DNA from: Hetaerina americana
Taxonomy: Eukaryota; Arthropoda; Insecta; Odonata; Calopterygidae
DNA length: 64,000 bases
Reading direction: 5' to 3'
Assembly (NCBI GenBank): GCA_022747635.1
Contig: JAKTNV010000004.1
Location: 24,949,179-25,013,178 of the forward strand
Positions 21,924 through 33,237 of this stretch are shown here, piece after piece (position 1 is the stretch's first letter; every line of letters begins with the position of its first letter). The notes below the pieces were generated by a model. It was not told the origin of the DNA. It did not search any database and was given only the letters and a program-made list of their open reading frames with translations. The position numbers and the translations under genes were made by a program.

Positions 21924-24900
21924 CAAGAATTTTCGCTTTCTTCTTGCTGATGCTCATAGTACATGTATTCCTGAAGTACTTGGTCTATAGCATTTTAGAG
22001 TTACTTTCAGAGTGATTACCCACGTTCATCAAAATGACTCCAATTTACTAAATTGCTGGGATATGTTACTTCCTCATAAAAACGTGACAATAGACAAAGG
22101 GTTTGAACGTCACGGTATTAATGCATGTCAAATGCCATGGTAAAATTATCAATTTCCGGGAAACCAAAGGCAAAAGACAACATTTCATAAAAGTAAACAG
22201 TACACAAATTAATTTTACCTAGGCAGCGACGTTCGCATGGTCAATGAAGATAGCAACGTATTATTTGCAGACTTTATTTTCCGGGCACTAAGAGCATAGT
22301 AGAACTCTATGCTCATTGTTCATTATTCATTAAAATACAACTTTATCTCGACAATTTATCTCCGTTTTGCAACATTAAAAGTTGCTGAATAATAATAGTA
22401 CTTACACTTATATACAAATCTGGTAGTTTCAGCCATATACGACGATACTTTATGACATTAAATTTTCGGGTGGGGAGTCCACTGTGGATAAACACTTCAA
22501 ATAAAAGATTCGTGAGAACTGGAAACCGACTCCTGATGGTTCTCATCCTTTTCACATGATATACGTTTTTATGAACCCCTTTCCCTGACCTTCACTGCGG
22601 AAAATCGCTCGTGTCGTGAGGTGTCTGTTTGGCGGAGGACGCCGAAACCACTTCCAAAGGGCTTCACGAGCACCCTCGAACGTAACCGGGGTGTTTCCGC
22701 ACCCGACGTCAAGAGGGATGGCCGGTTGCCAATCGATTATTTATTGCCGTCAGTCAATGGAGATGGCACATCGCGACCCAATCCCCTCGAACGCACCTGA
22801 AGGAAAAAAAAATACGTCAGGGACTACCTCTTCCCACACCCTGCCCTCATCCCATCTGCACATGTGTCCTCCACCTTGGTCGCCGCGGTTGTCGACCTCT
22901 CTGCGTTACTCACATACGTACACACACAGAGACACGAATTCACAAAACCCGACCAAACCAGAGCTCCGCACAAAGGAACTGGAGCTCTCGAGGGCATAAA
23001 GCACACAAGCACCAGGCGCATCCTCTGTCGCGTCACGTGGTTCGAGAAGGAAATGCACGCGAAGGGGAGGAAGAACAAGGTGGGGTGGGAAGGCACACAC
23101 CGTTCCGGAAAACCCTCTTTGCAACGTTTCCACGGGAAGCGTGCCATTGTCCGAAAAATTTTCCGACCCAGGAACCGCTCTACTTTTACCACCGACGACC
23201 CCCCCCCCCCCTCTTCGCCACCCTCAACCTACGGACGTGCCAACCTTTCGTCCCTACGATGCCATGGTGCAGTCCTTCCGAATTCATCACTCGGTTAGCG
23301 TGTATCTGTCAGACGGAAAGGATGATGCATGCGCCATGCTGTAAGTAAAACAGTGTTCTCATATATCCAAGGAACTTAAGTTTTGGTATTTTCTCCATTC
23401 GACGAATTCATTTACTTTTTCCATATCTCATATCAGATATGAATAATTTATTCGTCTGCTTAGCGTAGGTACTTGTGAAATTTCATTTTCGAATGTGGGA
23501 TGTGCGGCGCGCGTATTAACAAGTAAAATAAAGCGCCACTTTTTCGTCAATCACTTCATTCCAGGACAGCTTACAAAGCCGAAGAACACAGACTGCTTAT
23601 AACAATTCACCAAATTTTTAAGATCTATAAACGATGTTATCTTTGAAAATTAAACATTATGCTAGAAAATTTTCCAAGCCCGAGCAAAATCCAATCTCTA
23701 AGTGTTACCATTCGCTGTGAACTTTTATTCAAGGGTTATCTTAATCAAATGATTTCTTTCTGGAGCAAGTGAGTTTCAGTGCTCAACCTTTTTTCGCAAC
23801 TTAATTTTTTTATTCTCCTATCCATAAATCTGTGAGTACTTAAATGACATTACTTTACTCCTGTCCTTTGAATAGTTTCCCTTTTAGTTCCTTTTTTGCC
23901 CTCAAGGATGAGACCGACATGAGATATGAGGACATTTGATAACTTAATGAATCCACTTTTGGAGAGAAACGCCATTCGTGTGCGTGGGCCAGCGATTAGG
24001 GACCGACGCAACTCAAAATTCACCGATCGTGCAGGGTTTTGAATTTCTTCGCAACGTTCGTGGATATCTGTCAGCGATCAATCTAACCCGAGGGGTGACC
24101 ATCATGGGCACACAAAAAGGAAATAGCCGCGCAAATTCACAAAAGGCTCGACGTGAAATCAACCCGGACCTGCATAAAGATTCCTTCACGAAGATGAGAC
24201 CTCAATGGCCCTTTTAAGAGCGTACTCGAGGTTCAAAAGCCCCGTCGTCTTCCAAATCATCCCCCCCCTCCCCCGAACTCTCTGTTTCCCTTCCTCCCTT
24301 GCCCCGAGCCCTCTTCGGCCGTATCTCCTCGGCCACATCTTTTGAGAGGGAGCGAAAGGAATGTTACGCTAGGACGTTTCCGCTAGAAATTTCAATGCCA
24401 AGAGGAAAAAAGTGTCACTGGCAGGAGAAGAGCGAAACGGGCGGTACTCGGTTGACACCAGGTCAGAGGGAGACGAGGACTTCGACGTGTTTATGGTACT
24501 TTTTCCAGCCTTGACTTTCCATAATCCCATTCATTGTATTCCTATGAAACGACAGTAATAAGGCATGCAACTTATTTGCTACACGGTCTTCTTCAGCAGT
24601 AGGGACAACCGTTTTTATACGCTTCCGATCTGTGTGAATTATTTGCTATCATCCGCGGGGGGAAGGACCAATGCCAGCAAAAATGATGGTCCGCAACGGA
24701 AGGTGAAGCACGATCATGAAACTATGACGCAACTGCGTTATCATTTTTCTTATCTACGCGGTTCTCGCCGAATACTCTATCTCACCGCTCTTCCAATTTC
24801 GCGGAGCGACGCCAACCACAAAATATATTTTACAGGTATGGCACCACTAACGAGTTATTGGATCGCAAGATCCGCCATCGCAAACTGCGCCACAGAAAAT

Positions 24901-26037
24901 ATCCATGTCATGGCTTAAGAGGTAGCAATAACACTCGTAGAAATATCTATAATCGCTCCTCAGTCAACGCAGCCGGTCATTGTTATGCCGTCGGAGCATT
25001 CTCATCATGGGTATACTTTTTTCTTACGACTCGATTAAAAATTTCCCACGCTGAATTGACGAAAAACGCATCCCATATGTGCCTTAACACCAGGAAAAAT
25101 TACAAATATTTAATAAAATTCAAGATAAGTAAACACTTAAATGATTCATCTAGGAAAGTCGCGATGATTATGTTTTTGATGATAGCGATCTTTATATCCT
25201 AAACATGCACAAAAAAATCAATTTCCACAGGACTTTTTTAGTCTCCGAACGCTTTCAGTTTAATACGGGATTTTTTTTTGAACACTCACGAACGGCTGGA
25301 GTTTCGCAAGCAAGAAAATTATGAGGCGTGGACTCCATAAACTGAAAGAATGCAGGCAGTTAATGATTGTCTTTTTTCTGACCAATATAAAAGTTCAAAC
25401 TAAGTAAAAGGACAGCAATGAACGTCTTCTTCGCTAAAGAATCCGTTGGCCGCAGTAAAAATCGCGTCTTGGAAAAGTGTATATTACGGAGGAAATATGT
25501 GGGAGACAGATGTCCTCCGCCAAAGAAGAGAACATCAAATATGGTCCCACATTGGCCCCTTGCCTCTCACGCGCACGTTCCGACCCCGCTCGCGATATTG
25601 GGTCGCCGTGCGCATGTGAAAGCAGGAGGACAGGCGGAGTCAAGTCAGTTGGAGCCGTGCCTAAATAGCCAAGAGGCAGGCGGGGGATTAGGGCCACAGC
25701 CAATTCGATTGCCCGGCCGGAACACGGAACACCACCCAAAGGTTGCCACACTTTATAAAACGCTCTCATAAATTTGCCTAAATTAGAGATCACGTTTTGA
25801 TTGATCGAAGAAAAAACGCGTCGACATGTCATAAATTTTTTTACACCATATACATCTCGAGCATTTTTTTCCCTCGGTCCCTTGAGATAATCACCAATTT
25901 AATATGCTCGCTTTCTTTCTCTCTCTTTCTCTTTCGCTCATGTTCCTTTCGTACATATAGTCCAGCTGATTCTAATCCATGCTCACGATTGCATGACTTG
26001 CGTAAAAAATTTCACTTCGCAAAATTCATCCTGAACC
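21924..26037. other. Intergenic; CpG-bearing block at 22600-23340
   Basis: AT-rich except for 22600-23340, which has many CpG and a 13-C run (23199-23211). Several frames of 100 to 144 codons are open there on both strands at once, with Ser/Pro/His-rich translations and no domain. A second CpG-containing patch lies at 24240-24500. A minus-strand frame at 25434-25832 (132 codons) is not recognisable. Confidence 0.35.
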
Positions 26038-26105
26038 ACTACATCTACACAGTACCCAGTAAGCCGCTGCAAGGGCGTATGGTGGGGGTGATGGACACCA
26101 CAACA
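26038..26105 (-). mobile_element. LINE 3' tail with hairpin, decayed (tail copy 6)
   Basis: On the minus strand it reads CCATCACCCCCACCATACGC, then CCTTGCAGCGGCTTACTGGG and TACTGTGTAGATGT, an obvious but mutated version of the hairpin tail. Several stem positions have lost CpG on one side only, so the stem is weakened. It borders the microsatellite cluster. Confidence 0.7.
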
Positions 26106-26163
26106 CATAAAAGAGCAAAACCAGATGCAAAACTAACAAAACCATGTCAATTCACACTCAAAG

Positions 26164-26269
<106 letters not shown>

Positions 26270-26282
26270 GCACATATAAAAT

Positions 26283-26494
26283 GTATCTCAAGATAGCACT
26301 AGCAAATAAAAACACAGAAACACAAAAGAGAAAAGAAACTCACACGTTTCCAAATTTTCGGGGGTCAAGCCACCTTTCTCATTGGAACCCTTGAGAAAGG
26401 TGGCTTGGCCACCGAAAATTCGGTGACGTGTGAGTTTGTTTTGTCTTTTGTGTGTTTCTGGGTTTTTATTCGTTAGTGCTACCTTGATATACTA
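26283..26494. repeat. Long inverted repeat with hammerhead-like core (Penelope-type terminal repeats?)
   Basis: Two arms of about 100 bases (26283-26381 and 26392-26494) are imperfect complements, separated by a 10-base spacer. Each arm read outward from the centre gives TGAGAAAGGTGGCTTG, a GGTGGC/GCCACC stem-loop closed by TTG, then GAAAATT, ACGTGTGAGTTT, TTTTGTGTTTCTG-like sequence and TAGTGCTA. The order 'CTTGAGAAA, stem-loop, GAAA' parallels hammerhead-like repeats at the ends of Penelope-like elements. Two terminal repeats facing each other with nothing between them would be a collapsed remnant. Confidence 0.6.
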
Positions 26495-26606
26495 CATTAT
26501 TATTCACATCCGAAACTTTCACATAAGTTTTATGAATATAAAATGTATAACACTAGTGCTAAGTGTTGTACATTATTATTCACGTCCATGAGACTTTCAA
26601 AAAGTG

Positions 26607-26607
<1 letters not shown>

Positions 26608-26659
<52 letters not shown>

Positions 26660-26674
26660 TATATATATATACAC

Positions 26675-26710
<36 letters not shown>

Positions 26711-26749
26711 ATTTATGTGCGTGGGTGTGTGTATATACATATATATATA
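26608..26749. repeat. (TA)n microsatellite with AC/GT interruptions
   Basis: Long TA runs are interrupted by short ACAC and GTGTGTGTGT stretches and by ATTTATGTGCGTGGGTGTGT. It shares the AC/AT composition of the cluster at 26164-26266 but is more degenerate. Confidence 0.9.
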
Positions 26750-26860
26750 ATTATACGATTGTACGGAAAAACACACGAGCGGCACAATAATGGGCTGGCA
26801 CAAAATAACACAAATAGAATAGAATAGCAAAATTTAAAAGGACACTCACACGGTAAATTG

Positions 26861-26897
26861 TTCGAGCTTTCGGCCCTCTCAGAGGCCTTCTTCAAGT
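26861..26897 (-). ncRNA. Hammerhead-like hairpin, possible Penelope-element terminal motif
   Basis: On the minus strand: CTTGAAGAA, then a GGCC...GGCC stem-loop (26872-26887, loop including TCTGAGAG), then GAAAGCTCGAA, and further on ACCGTGTGAGTG. The order and the terminal GTGTGAGT match the pair at 26283-26494, so these belong to related repeats. Compared with a canonical hammerhead core (CTGANGA and GAAA), the first box has an extra T and an extra A before the stem. Self-cleavage is unproven. Confidence 0.45.
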
Positions 26898-26921
26898 GAG
26901 ACTGCTAATTATTGCTAACTA

Positions 26922-26963
26922 TTGCATAAATATATATATATATATATATATATATTTATGCAA
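26922..26963. repeat. Perfect 42-nt palindrome around (TA)12
   Basis: TTGCATAAA, twelve TA dinucleotides, then TTTATGCAA form a perfect self-complementary sequence that could extrude as a cruciform. It lies 25 bases beyond the hammerhead-like motif at 26861-26897. Confidence 0.9.
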
Positions 26964-27783
26964 AACCTAGTTGAACATAAACACATGAAAATACGTGCGA
27001 GTTTACTAGCCTACGTAGTGTTTAATCTTACCCTCGCTTATAATTCGAATGTCTTTACTATTTTCATTGTGACTTCGATTTCTTAATATTATAATTCCTG
27101 ATTGTCCAAACAAGAGCGAATCTTTATATCCATCGATACTGGAGTACATCAACCTTATTTATCTTTGTGGTCTAAACGACGAAAATAGGGCGGGGCCATA
27201 ATAATGCACGTTGTGTGATAGTTAAACTCGTGTGTCCTGAACCTCTCTAAAAGTCTACTATATCTCGTTTGCTCTCTTCGCGTCTCAAGTGGCTTCCAGC
27301 CTAATTTCTCTAAAAGGGTGATCACACTTGTCTGTCTTCTTATCGTACAAATATTTGAGGAATCTGACGGATTTGAGCTTTATCTAATTATTTTATCAAC
27401 GTCTTCTCCCAAGGATTCCAAATAATTGCGACATATCCCAAATGTGGCCGAACTAAAGCGAAATAACACATCTTTTTAACCCAGTATTACATTTCCACAC
27501 CACCCGTTCATTGAAGCCGAATTTCTTTAAGGTGGATGAGAACACAGCGAGTGCATCCGAAACAACTTTCCTTCATGCTTCATCTACTCCCAGCTACTTA
27601 ATATAATTCCCAGACTAAGACTAACTAGACATTACGCAAAACTACCAAAGATTAACCAGACAAACCCATCCAAACCCAATGTTAACCGAATAATGTTTTG
27701 CAGAGCGCTAAAGCGTGCTAAAGTCACACATACACACACGCGCAGTTCAAACTAAGGAGAGTGGAAGGCAACCTTAGCAGTTT
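26964..27783. other. Intergenic, no gene recognised
   Basis: AT-rich with no frame above 60 codons and no repeat family identified. Confidence 0.4.
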
Positions 27784-27946
27784 CTTTCCCTTTGTTTCCA
27801 TGGGGTTCCCAAATAATTCTGTAACCCAGGATATCACCCAGCTTTGGTCCGGATAACAATATATTCGGGAGAATCACAAGTATTCGAAGGCGTTAGCCTC
27901 CTATCAGAGGCCAAACTCACTACCCGCCATGCTACCACGTCGAAGC
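27784..27946 (-). mobile_element. Possible degenerate tRNA-derived SINE
   Basis: On the minus strand GTGGTAGCATGGCGGGTAGT resembles an A-box region, and GCCTTCGAATACTTG, about 50 bases on, resembles a decayed B box (consensus GGTTCGAATCC). A body with GTTATCCGGACCAAAGC and GGGTTACAGAATTATTTGGG follows. Spacing fits a tRNA head, but no second copy exists in the window, so this is tentative. Confidence 0.35.
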
Positions 27947-30051
27947 AAACGGATGAAACTCTAAAACTGAGACGGGAATGAATTTTAGGATTAATGAAAC
28001 CGGTTCCACGTGAAATCCAAGCGCGCGGGCAAACATCATCCGGCGCTTTGAGAAGCAATCACAGATAAGGAAAGAAACTCACTCTCGCTTTGCTCTGAAA
28101 AGGTAAACATTTGAGCGGCATTGATAATTCACTGGGGATTCTAAAGGTCTGATAATCGTGACGCAACTGGTTACTAGCGGTTTCTCCAACATTTTTCTCC
28201 GCTCACGGCCTCCTGCATTCCAGCAATCCTTTCCTTCGCGGCAACAAACCCCTCTCGCCGCGCGACGAACCCTCCCAGTACGCTGGCTGAACGGGCAGGG
28301 GCGAGTTATTACAGATCGGTCACAGAAAAAAAACCATGCATCGTAAATCCAACCGCTAGAATCGCCATCGCTATAATCTCTATGAGTTCCGTATGAAATA
28401 TGGCTCTCCTTATAAGCATCGCCGTCTTTCGCTTGACGTTAACATCCCGACGTCACCTGTAAACAAGCGACCAATGCGCGGTGGGGGAACGGCGGCAACG
28501 CCTTTTACATAATACGGGTGCATTTAATTATGTCTTGGCTCTTAATGCATTCCTTATCAGATTATGGAGATCCACGGGGGATAAAATCTCAATGGAACGA
28601 AATTAATTGCCTGCCAACTGAAGTCCACTCTCAATCCCTGATATTCAGTATATGGAAATGCTGGTAATGGCGTGATCCCCCAAGGACTCACTATTGATCA
28701 ACTGATTATTCTAATGCAAAGAATAAATTAAAAATATTCTTTACGAAGCTTTTATTATTATTCTTCATTATACGGTATACCTTCAAATGTAATGGTCAGC
28801 TTTGACATACAAAATACTATGTTTGCGGTACATCAGATTCAGATTTATTAAGGATGTAATAACGGCATGTTCACTCGTACATTTCATGTTTCCAGCAATT
28901 GATGTTTGCTGTCATTGGTCATCTGAATAAACATGAGAGGTTTGCACTAAAGTGATTCACTTTCCTAAACATTAGACAGGAAATAATACTATCCATAAAA
29001 CGGTTGGACTTCATAATGCAGGGATTTTCTAGTTAAAAAGGTGATTGATTGATATTGAGACAAATCGCTAATCAGGTCTTGAATTCTGGAGGCCACTCCT
29101 GCCTCTCTGCCTGCCTGGTTGCGTAGAGATTAATGGACTAGCCCTAATGGGCTAATTAATATGGCGAGTGGCTCCTCGAACTCAAATAAGGACTTCGCCG
29201 GTTAGCAACTATAAAAACATAAAAGAAATGGGGTCTCGGAAAAAAAATCTTAACATTCCCGAAATGCCTTGGTTAACACCTACCTTTCCGAAAAGTATCT
29301 ATCGATCAAAATTATCAGAAAGAAAAATGCTTTACTGCTTTATTTAACTTCAGCATCACAGTGTTGTCTTTAGCAACACTAACAATACGGATTTCGCCAC
29401 TTAATTGATCGTACTGAAAAACGCATATTTTGAAAGTGGCAGAACTATTTCGCGTAAGAAATATTAAGGATGACCTTAGTTTCAGAGTCTTTGAGCAACA
29501 GCAAATTTGGTTTATTACGCGGAGATAGCAAGTGAAAATTGTATCCCATTGGTGAGCATTTGTGTGCGTCGCCTTGTTTACATCCTCAATGGTGATCACT
29601 AATGTCGATAGAGCTCTCCTTCATTACAGTTCGGGCGTTTACCATTATTCGTTCTCATCTATTGCCGAGTTGTGGGAAATGCAAAAAGAAAAACTATCGC
29701 ATAAATCAACGACAAAGTAATCGAAAGAATAATAATCACTTATATAGTATTAAACTAGGGAAGAGAAATTGGATAAAAATATCAATTACTCGAATTCGAT
29801 AACTATATTGTTCCGGCGATCGATATTTCAAGGAAAAATTTCGAAAGATGGTGATATCGGTTGATTGGGTAAATGCGATTCTTTACATTGATACTCACTT
29901 ACTTGTACTTCCCTAGGTTCATCCGAGAAATTTCACCGAAATGGAATTACTTAAAATGAGAGTAAAATGCACAATTCATTGTGAAATAGCTGTGCAGTGA
30001 AGTCCACAATACTCACCTCAGCTACGTTAAAAAGAAAATATTTATATGGGG
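27947..30051. other. Intergenic, AT-rich, to the edge of the tandem array
   Basis: No gene recognised. A 6-bp-stem hairpin TAGCCC-TAAT-GGGCTA occurs near 29139-29154. Frames of up to 94 codons (29315-29599 minus) have no domain. Confidence 0.4.
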
Positions 30052-30063
30052 TACTTTGAAGTA
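30052..30063. repeat. Left copy of 12-bp direct repeat bounding the tandem array
   Basis: TACTTTGAAGTA lies directly before the first array unit. An identical copy at 33412-33423 lies directly after the last. This is the arrangement of a target-site duplication. Confidence 0.8.
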
Positions 30064-30222
30064 CCTATGGGAAAACACCATACGTGTTTAAAGTTGGCTT
30101 TTAACCTCGTGGACAGTGGCGCCTCGCGCACGACTACGAATGCATGTGACATTGTATGTACGGTATTTCGTCATAACATCTAGTTCCTTTAAAAGCCCCA
30201 AAATTTCAGAGTTTAAGAGGAC

Positions 30223-30295
30223 GCCTCGGTAGCTTAAGTGGCTAAAGCACTCGACCGGATATTGAGGGATCTGGGTTCGAGTCCCAGTCAAGGCG
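30223..30295 (+). tRNA. tRNA-like gene, array unit 1 (loop triplet GGA, C33)
   Basis: It folds as a full cloverleaf: acceptor GCCTCGG with TCAAGGC (one C-A mismatch at 5-68, a G-T pair at 7-66), D arm GCTT/AAGC, anticodon arm CTCGA/TTGAG around the 7-base loop CCGGATA, variable GGAT, and T arm CTGGG-TTCGAGT-CCCAG. U8, A14, G18, G19, A21, A15-T48, TTC at 54-56 and A58 are all present. The A box TAGCTTAAGTGG and B box GGTTCGAGTCC fit consensus, and TTTTT follows at 30301. Against a working tRNA-Ser(GGA): C instead of T at 33, and no long variable arm. Best read as a tRNA-derived promoter module, possibly transcribed. Confidence 0.6.
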
Positions 30296-30300
30296 AATGA

Positions 30301-30305
30301 TTTTT
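30301..30305 (+). terminator. T5 run, candidate RNA polymerase III terminator (unit 1; repeated in every unit)
   Basis: Five consecutive T begin six bases after the tRNA-like segment ends. Runs of four or more T on the coding strand stop RNA polymerase III. A transcript from each internal promoter could therefore end here, and only read-through would produce a full 335-nt retroposable RNA. The same run lies at +335 steps in all units. Confidence 0.55.
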
Positions 30306-30557
30306 ACGCTCTGAAATTGTTGCATTAAAATGCACATTAGCGGATGACTCCGTTAAAAGTTACTGTTGCGGCATCTCCCGCAGTTTCTTTGGAATTTGCC
30401 AAAGGGAAAACACCATACGTGTTTAAAGTTGGCTTTTAACCTCGTGGACAGTGGTGCCTCGCGCACGACTACGAATGCATGTGACATTGTATGTACGGCA
30501 TTTCGTCATAACATCTAGTTCCTTTAAAAGCCCCAAAATTTCAGAGTTTAAGAGGAC

Positions 30558-30630
30558 GCCTCGGTAGCTTAAGTGGCTAAAGCACTCGACCGGATATTGA
30601 AGGATCTGGGTTCGAGTCCCAGTCAAGGCG
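30558..30630 (+). tRNA. tRNA-like gene, array unit 2
   Basis: Identical to unit 1 except G to A at 30601, which breaks pair 27-43 at the base of the anticodon stem. A CpG-type C to T change lies upstream at 30455. Boxes A and B and the T5 run are intact. Confidence 0.55.
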
Positions 30631-30892
30631 AATGATTTTTACGCTCTGAAATTGTTGCATTAAAATGCACATTAGCGGATGACTCCGTTAAAAGTTACTG
30701 TTGCGGCATCTCCCGCAGTTTCTTTGGAATTTGTCAAAGGGAAAACACCATACGTGTTTAAAGTTGGCTTTTAACCTCGTGGACAGTGGCGCCTCGCGCA
30801 CGACTACGAATGCATGTGACATTGTATGTACGGCATTTCGTCATAACATCTAGTTCGTTTAAAAGCCACAAAATTTCAGAGTTTAAGAGGAC

Positions 30893-30965
30893 GCCTCGGT
30901 AGCTTAAGTGGCTAAAGCACTCGACCGGATATTGAGGGATCTGGGTTCGAGTCCCAGTCAAGGCG
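30893..30965 (+). tRNA. tRNA-like gene, array unit 3
   Basis: The tRNA-like part is identical to unit 1. Private changes lie upstream at 30857 (C to G) and 30868 (C to A). Pol III boxes and T5 are intact. Confidence 0.58.
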
Positions 30966-31227
30966 AATGATTTTTACGCTCTGAAATTGTTGCATTAAAA
31001 TGCACATTAGCGGATGACTCCGTTAAAAGTTACTGTTGCGGCATCTCCCGCAGTTTCTTTGGAATTTGTCAAAGGGAAAACACCATACGTGTTTAAAGTT
31101 GGCTTTTAACCTCGTGGACAGTGGCGCCTCGCGCACGACTACGAATGCATGTGACATTGTATGTACGGTATTTCGTCATAACATCTAGTTCCTTTAAAAG
31201 CCCCAAAATTTCAGAGTTTAAGAGGAC

Positions 31228-31300
31228 GCCTCGGTAGCTTAAGTGGCTAAAGCACTCGACCGGATATTGAGGGATCTGGGTTCGAGTCCCAGTCAAGGCG
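31228..31300 (+). tRNA. tRNA-like gene, array unit 4
   Basis: Identical to unit 1 in the tRNA-like part. Carries the T variant upstream (ACGGTATTT) and the C variant at the unit end (TTTGCCAAA). Confidence 0.58.
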
Positions 31301-31562
31301 AATGATTTTTACGCTCTGAAATTGTTGCATTAAAATGCACATTAGCGGATGACTCCGTTAAAAGTTACTGTTGCGGCATCTCCCGCAGTTTCTTTGGAAT
31401 TTGCCAAAGGGAAAACACCATACGTGTTTAAAGTTGGCTTTTAACCTCGTGGACAGTGGCGCCTCGCGCACGACTACGAATGCATGTGACATTGTATGTA
31501 CGGTATTTCGTCATAACATCTAGTTCCTTTAAAAGCCCCAAAATTTCAGAGTTTAAGAGGAC

Positions 31563-31635
31563 GCCTCGGTAGCTTAAGTGGCTAAAGCACTCGACCGGAT
31601 ATTGAGGGATCTGGGTTCGAGTCCCAGTCAAGGCG
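31563..31635 (+). tRNA. tRNA-like gene, array unit 5
   Basis: Identical to unit 1 in the tRNA-like part. Unit haplotype is T upstream and T at the end (TTTGTCAAA). Confidence 0.58.
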
Positions 31636-31897
31636 AATGATTTTTACGCTCTGAAATTGTTGCATTAAAATGCACATTAGCGGATGACTCCGTTAAAAGT
31701 TACTGTTGCGGCATCTCCCGCAGTTTCTTTGGAATTTGTCAAAGGGAAAACACCATACGTGTTTAAAGTTGGCTTTTAACCTCGTGGACAGTGGCGCCTC
31801 GCGCACGACTACGAATGCATGTGACATTGTATGTACGGTATTTCGTCATAACATCTAGTTCCTTTAAAAGCCCCAAAATTTCAGAGTTTAAGAGGAC

Positions 31898-31970
31898 GCC
31901 TCGGTAGCTTAAGTGGCTAAAGCACTCGACCGGATATTGAGGGATCTGGGTTCGAGTCCCAGTCAAGGCG
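31898..31970 (+). tRNA. tRNA-like gene, array unit 6
   Basis: Identical to unit 1 in the tRNA-like part. Unit haplotype T and C, the same as unit 4. Confidence 0.58.
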
Positions 31971-32232
31971 AATGATTTTTACGCTCTGAAATTGTTGCAT
32001 TAAAATGCACATTAGCGGATGACTCCGTTAAAAGTTACTGTTGCGGCATCTCCCGCAGTTTCTTTGGAATTTGCCAAAGGGAAAACACCATACGTGTTTA
32101 AAGTTGGCTTTTAACCTCGTGGACAGTGGCGCCTCGCGCACGACTACGAATGCATGTGACATTGTATGTACGGTATTTCGTCATAACATCTAGTTCCTTT
32201 AAAAGCCCCAAAATTTCAGAGTTTAAGAGGAC

Positions 32233-32305
32233 GCCTCGGTAGCTTAAGTGGCTAAAGCACTCGACCGGATATTGAGGGATCTGGGTTCGAGTCCCAGTCA
32301 AGGCG
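32233..32305 (+). tRNA. tRNA-like gene, array unit 7
   Basis: Identical to unit 1 in the tRNA-like part. Unit haplotype T and T, the same as unit 5. Confidence 0.58.
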
Positions 32306-32567
32306 AATGATTTTTACGCTCTGAAATTGTTGCATTAAAATGCACATTAGCGGATGACTCCGTTAAAAGTTACTGTTGCGGCATCTCCCGCAGTTTCTTT
32401 GGAATTTGTCAAAGGGAAAACACCATACGTGTTTAAAGTTGGCTTTTAACCTCGTGGACAGTGGCGCCTCGCGCACGACTACGAATGCATGTGACATTGT
32501 ATGTACGGCATTTCGTCATAACATCTAGTTCCTTTAAAAGCCCCAAAATTTCAGAGTTTAAGAGGAC

Positions 32568-32640
32568 GCCTCGGTAGCTTAAGTGGCTAAAGCACTCGAC
32601 CGGATATTGAGGGATCTGGGTTCGAGTCCCAGTCAAGGCG
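32568..32640 (+). tRNA. tRNA-like gene, array unit 8
   Basis: Identical to unit 1 in the tRNA-like part. Unit haplotype C upstream and T at the end, shared with units 2 and 3. Confidence 0.58.
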
Positions 32641-32902
32641 AATGATTTTTACGCTCTGAAATTGTTGCATTAAAATGCACATTAGCGGATGACTCCGTTA
32701 AAAGTTACTGTTGCGGCATCTCCCGCAGTTTCTTTGGAATTTGTCAAAGGGAAAACACCATACGTGTTTAAAGTTGGCTTTTAACCTCGTGGACAGTGGC
32801 GCCTCGCGCACGACTACGAATGCATGTGACATTGTATGTACGGTATTTCGTCATAACATCTAGTTCCTTTAAAAGCCCCAAAATTTCAGAGTTTAAGAGG
32901 AC

Positions 32903-32975
32903 GCCTCGGTAGCTTAAGTGGCTAAAGCACTCGACCGGATATTGAGGGATCTGGGTTCGAGTCCCAGTCAAGGCG
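32903..32975 (+). tRNA. tRNA-like gene, array unit 9
   Basis: Identical to unit 1 in the tRNA-like part. Unit haplotype T and T. Confidence 0.58.
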
Positions 32976-33237
32976 AATGATTTTTACGCTCTGAAATTGT
33001 TGCATTAAAATGCACATTAGCGGATGACTCCGTTAAAAGTTACTGTTGCGGCATCTCCCGCAGTTTCTTTGGAATTTGTCAAAGGGAAAACACCATACGT
33101 GTTTAAAGTTGGCTTTTAACCTCGTGGACAGTGGCGCCTCGCGCACGACTACGAATGCATGTGACATTGTATGTACGGTATTTCGTCATAACATCTAGTT
33201 CCTTTAAAAGCCCCAAAATTTCAGAGTTTAAGAGGAC

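Noticed and set aside
30223..30295. Functional tRNA-Ser(GGA)
   Set aside because: C at position 33, no long class II variable arm, and an acceptor-stem mismatch. I keep it as tRNA-like only.
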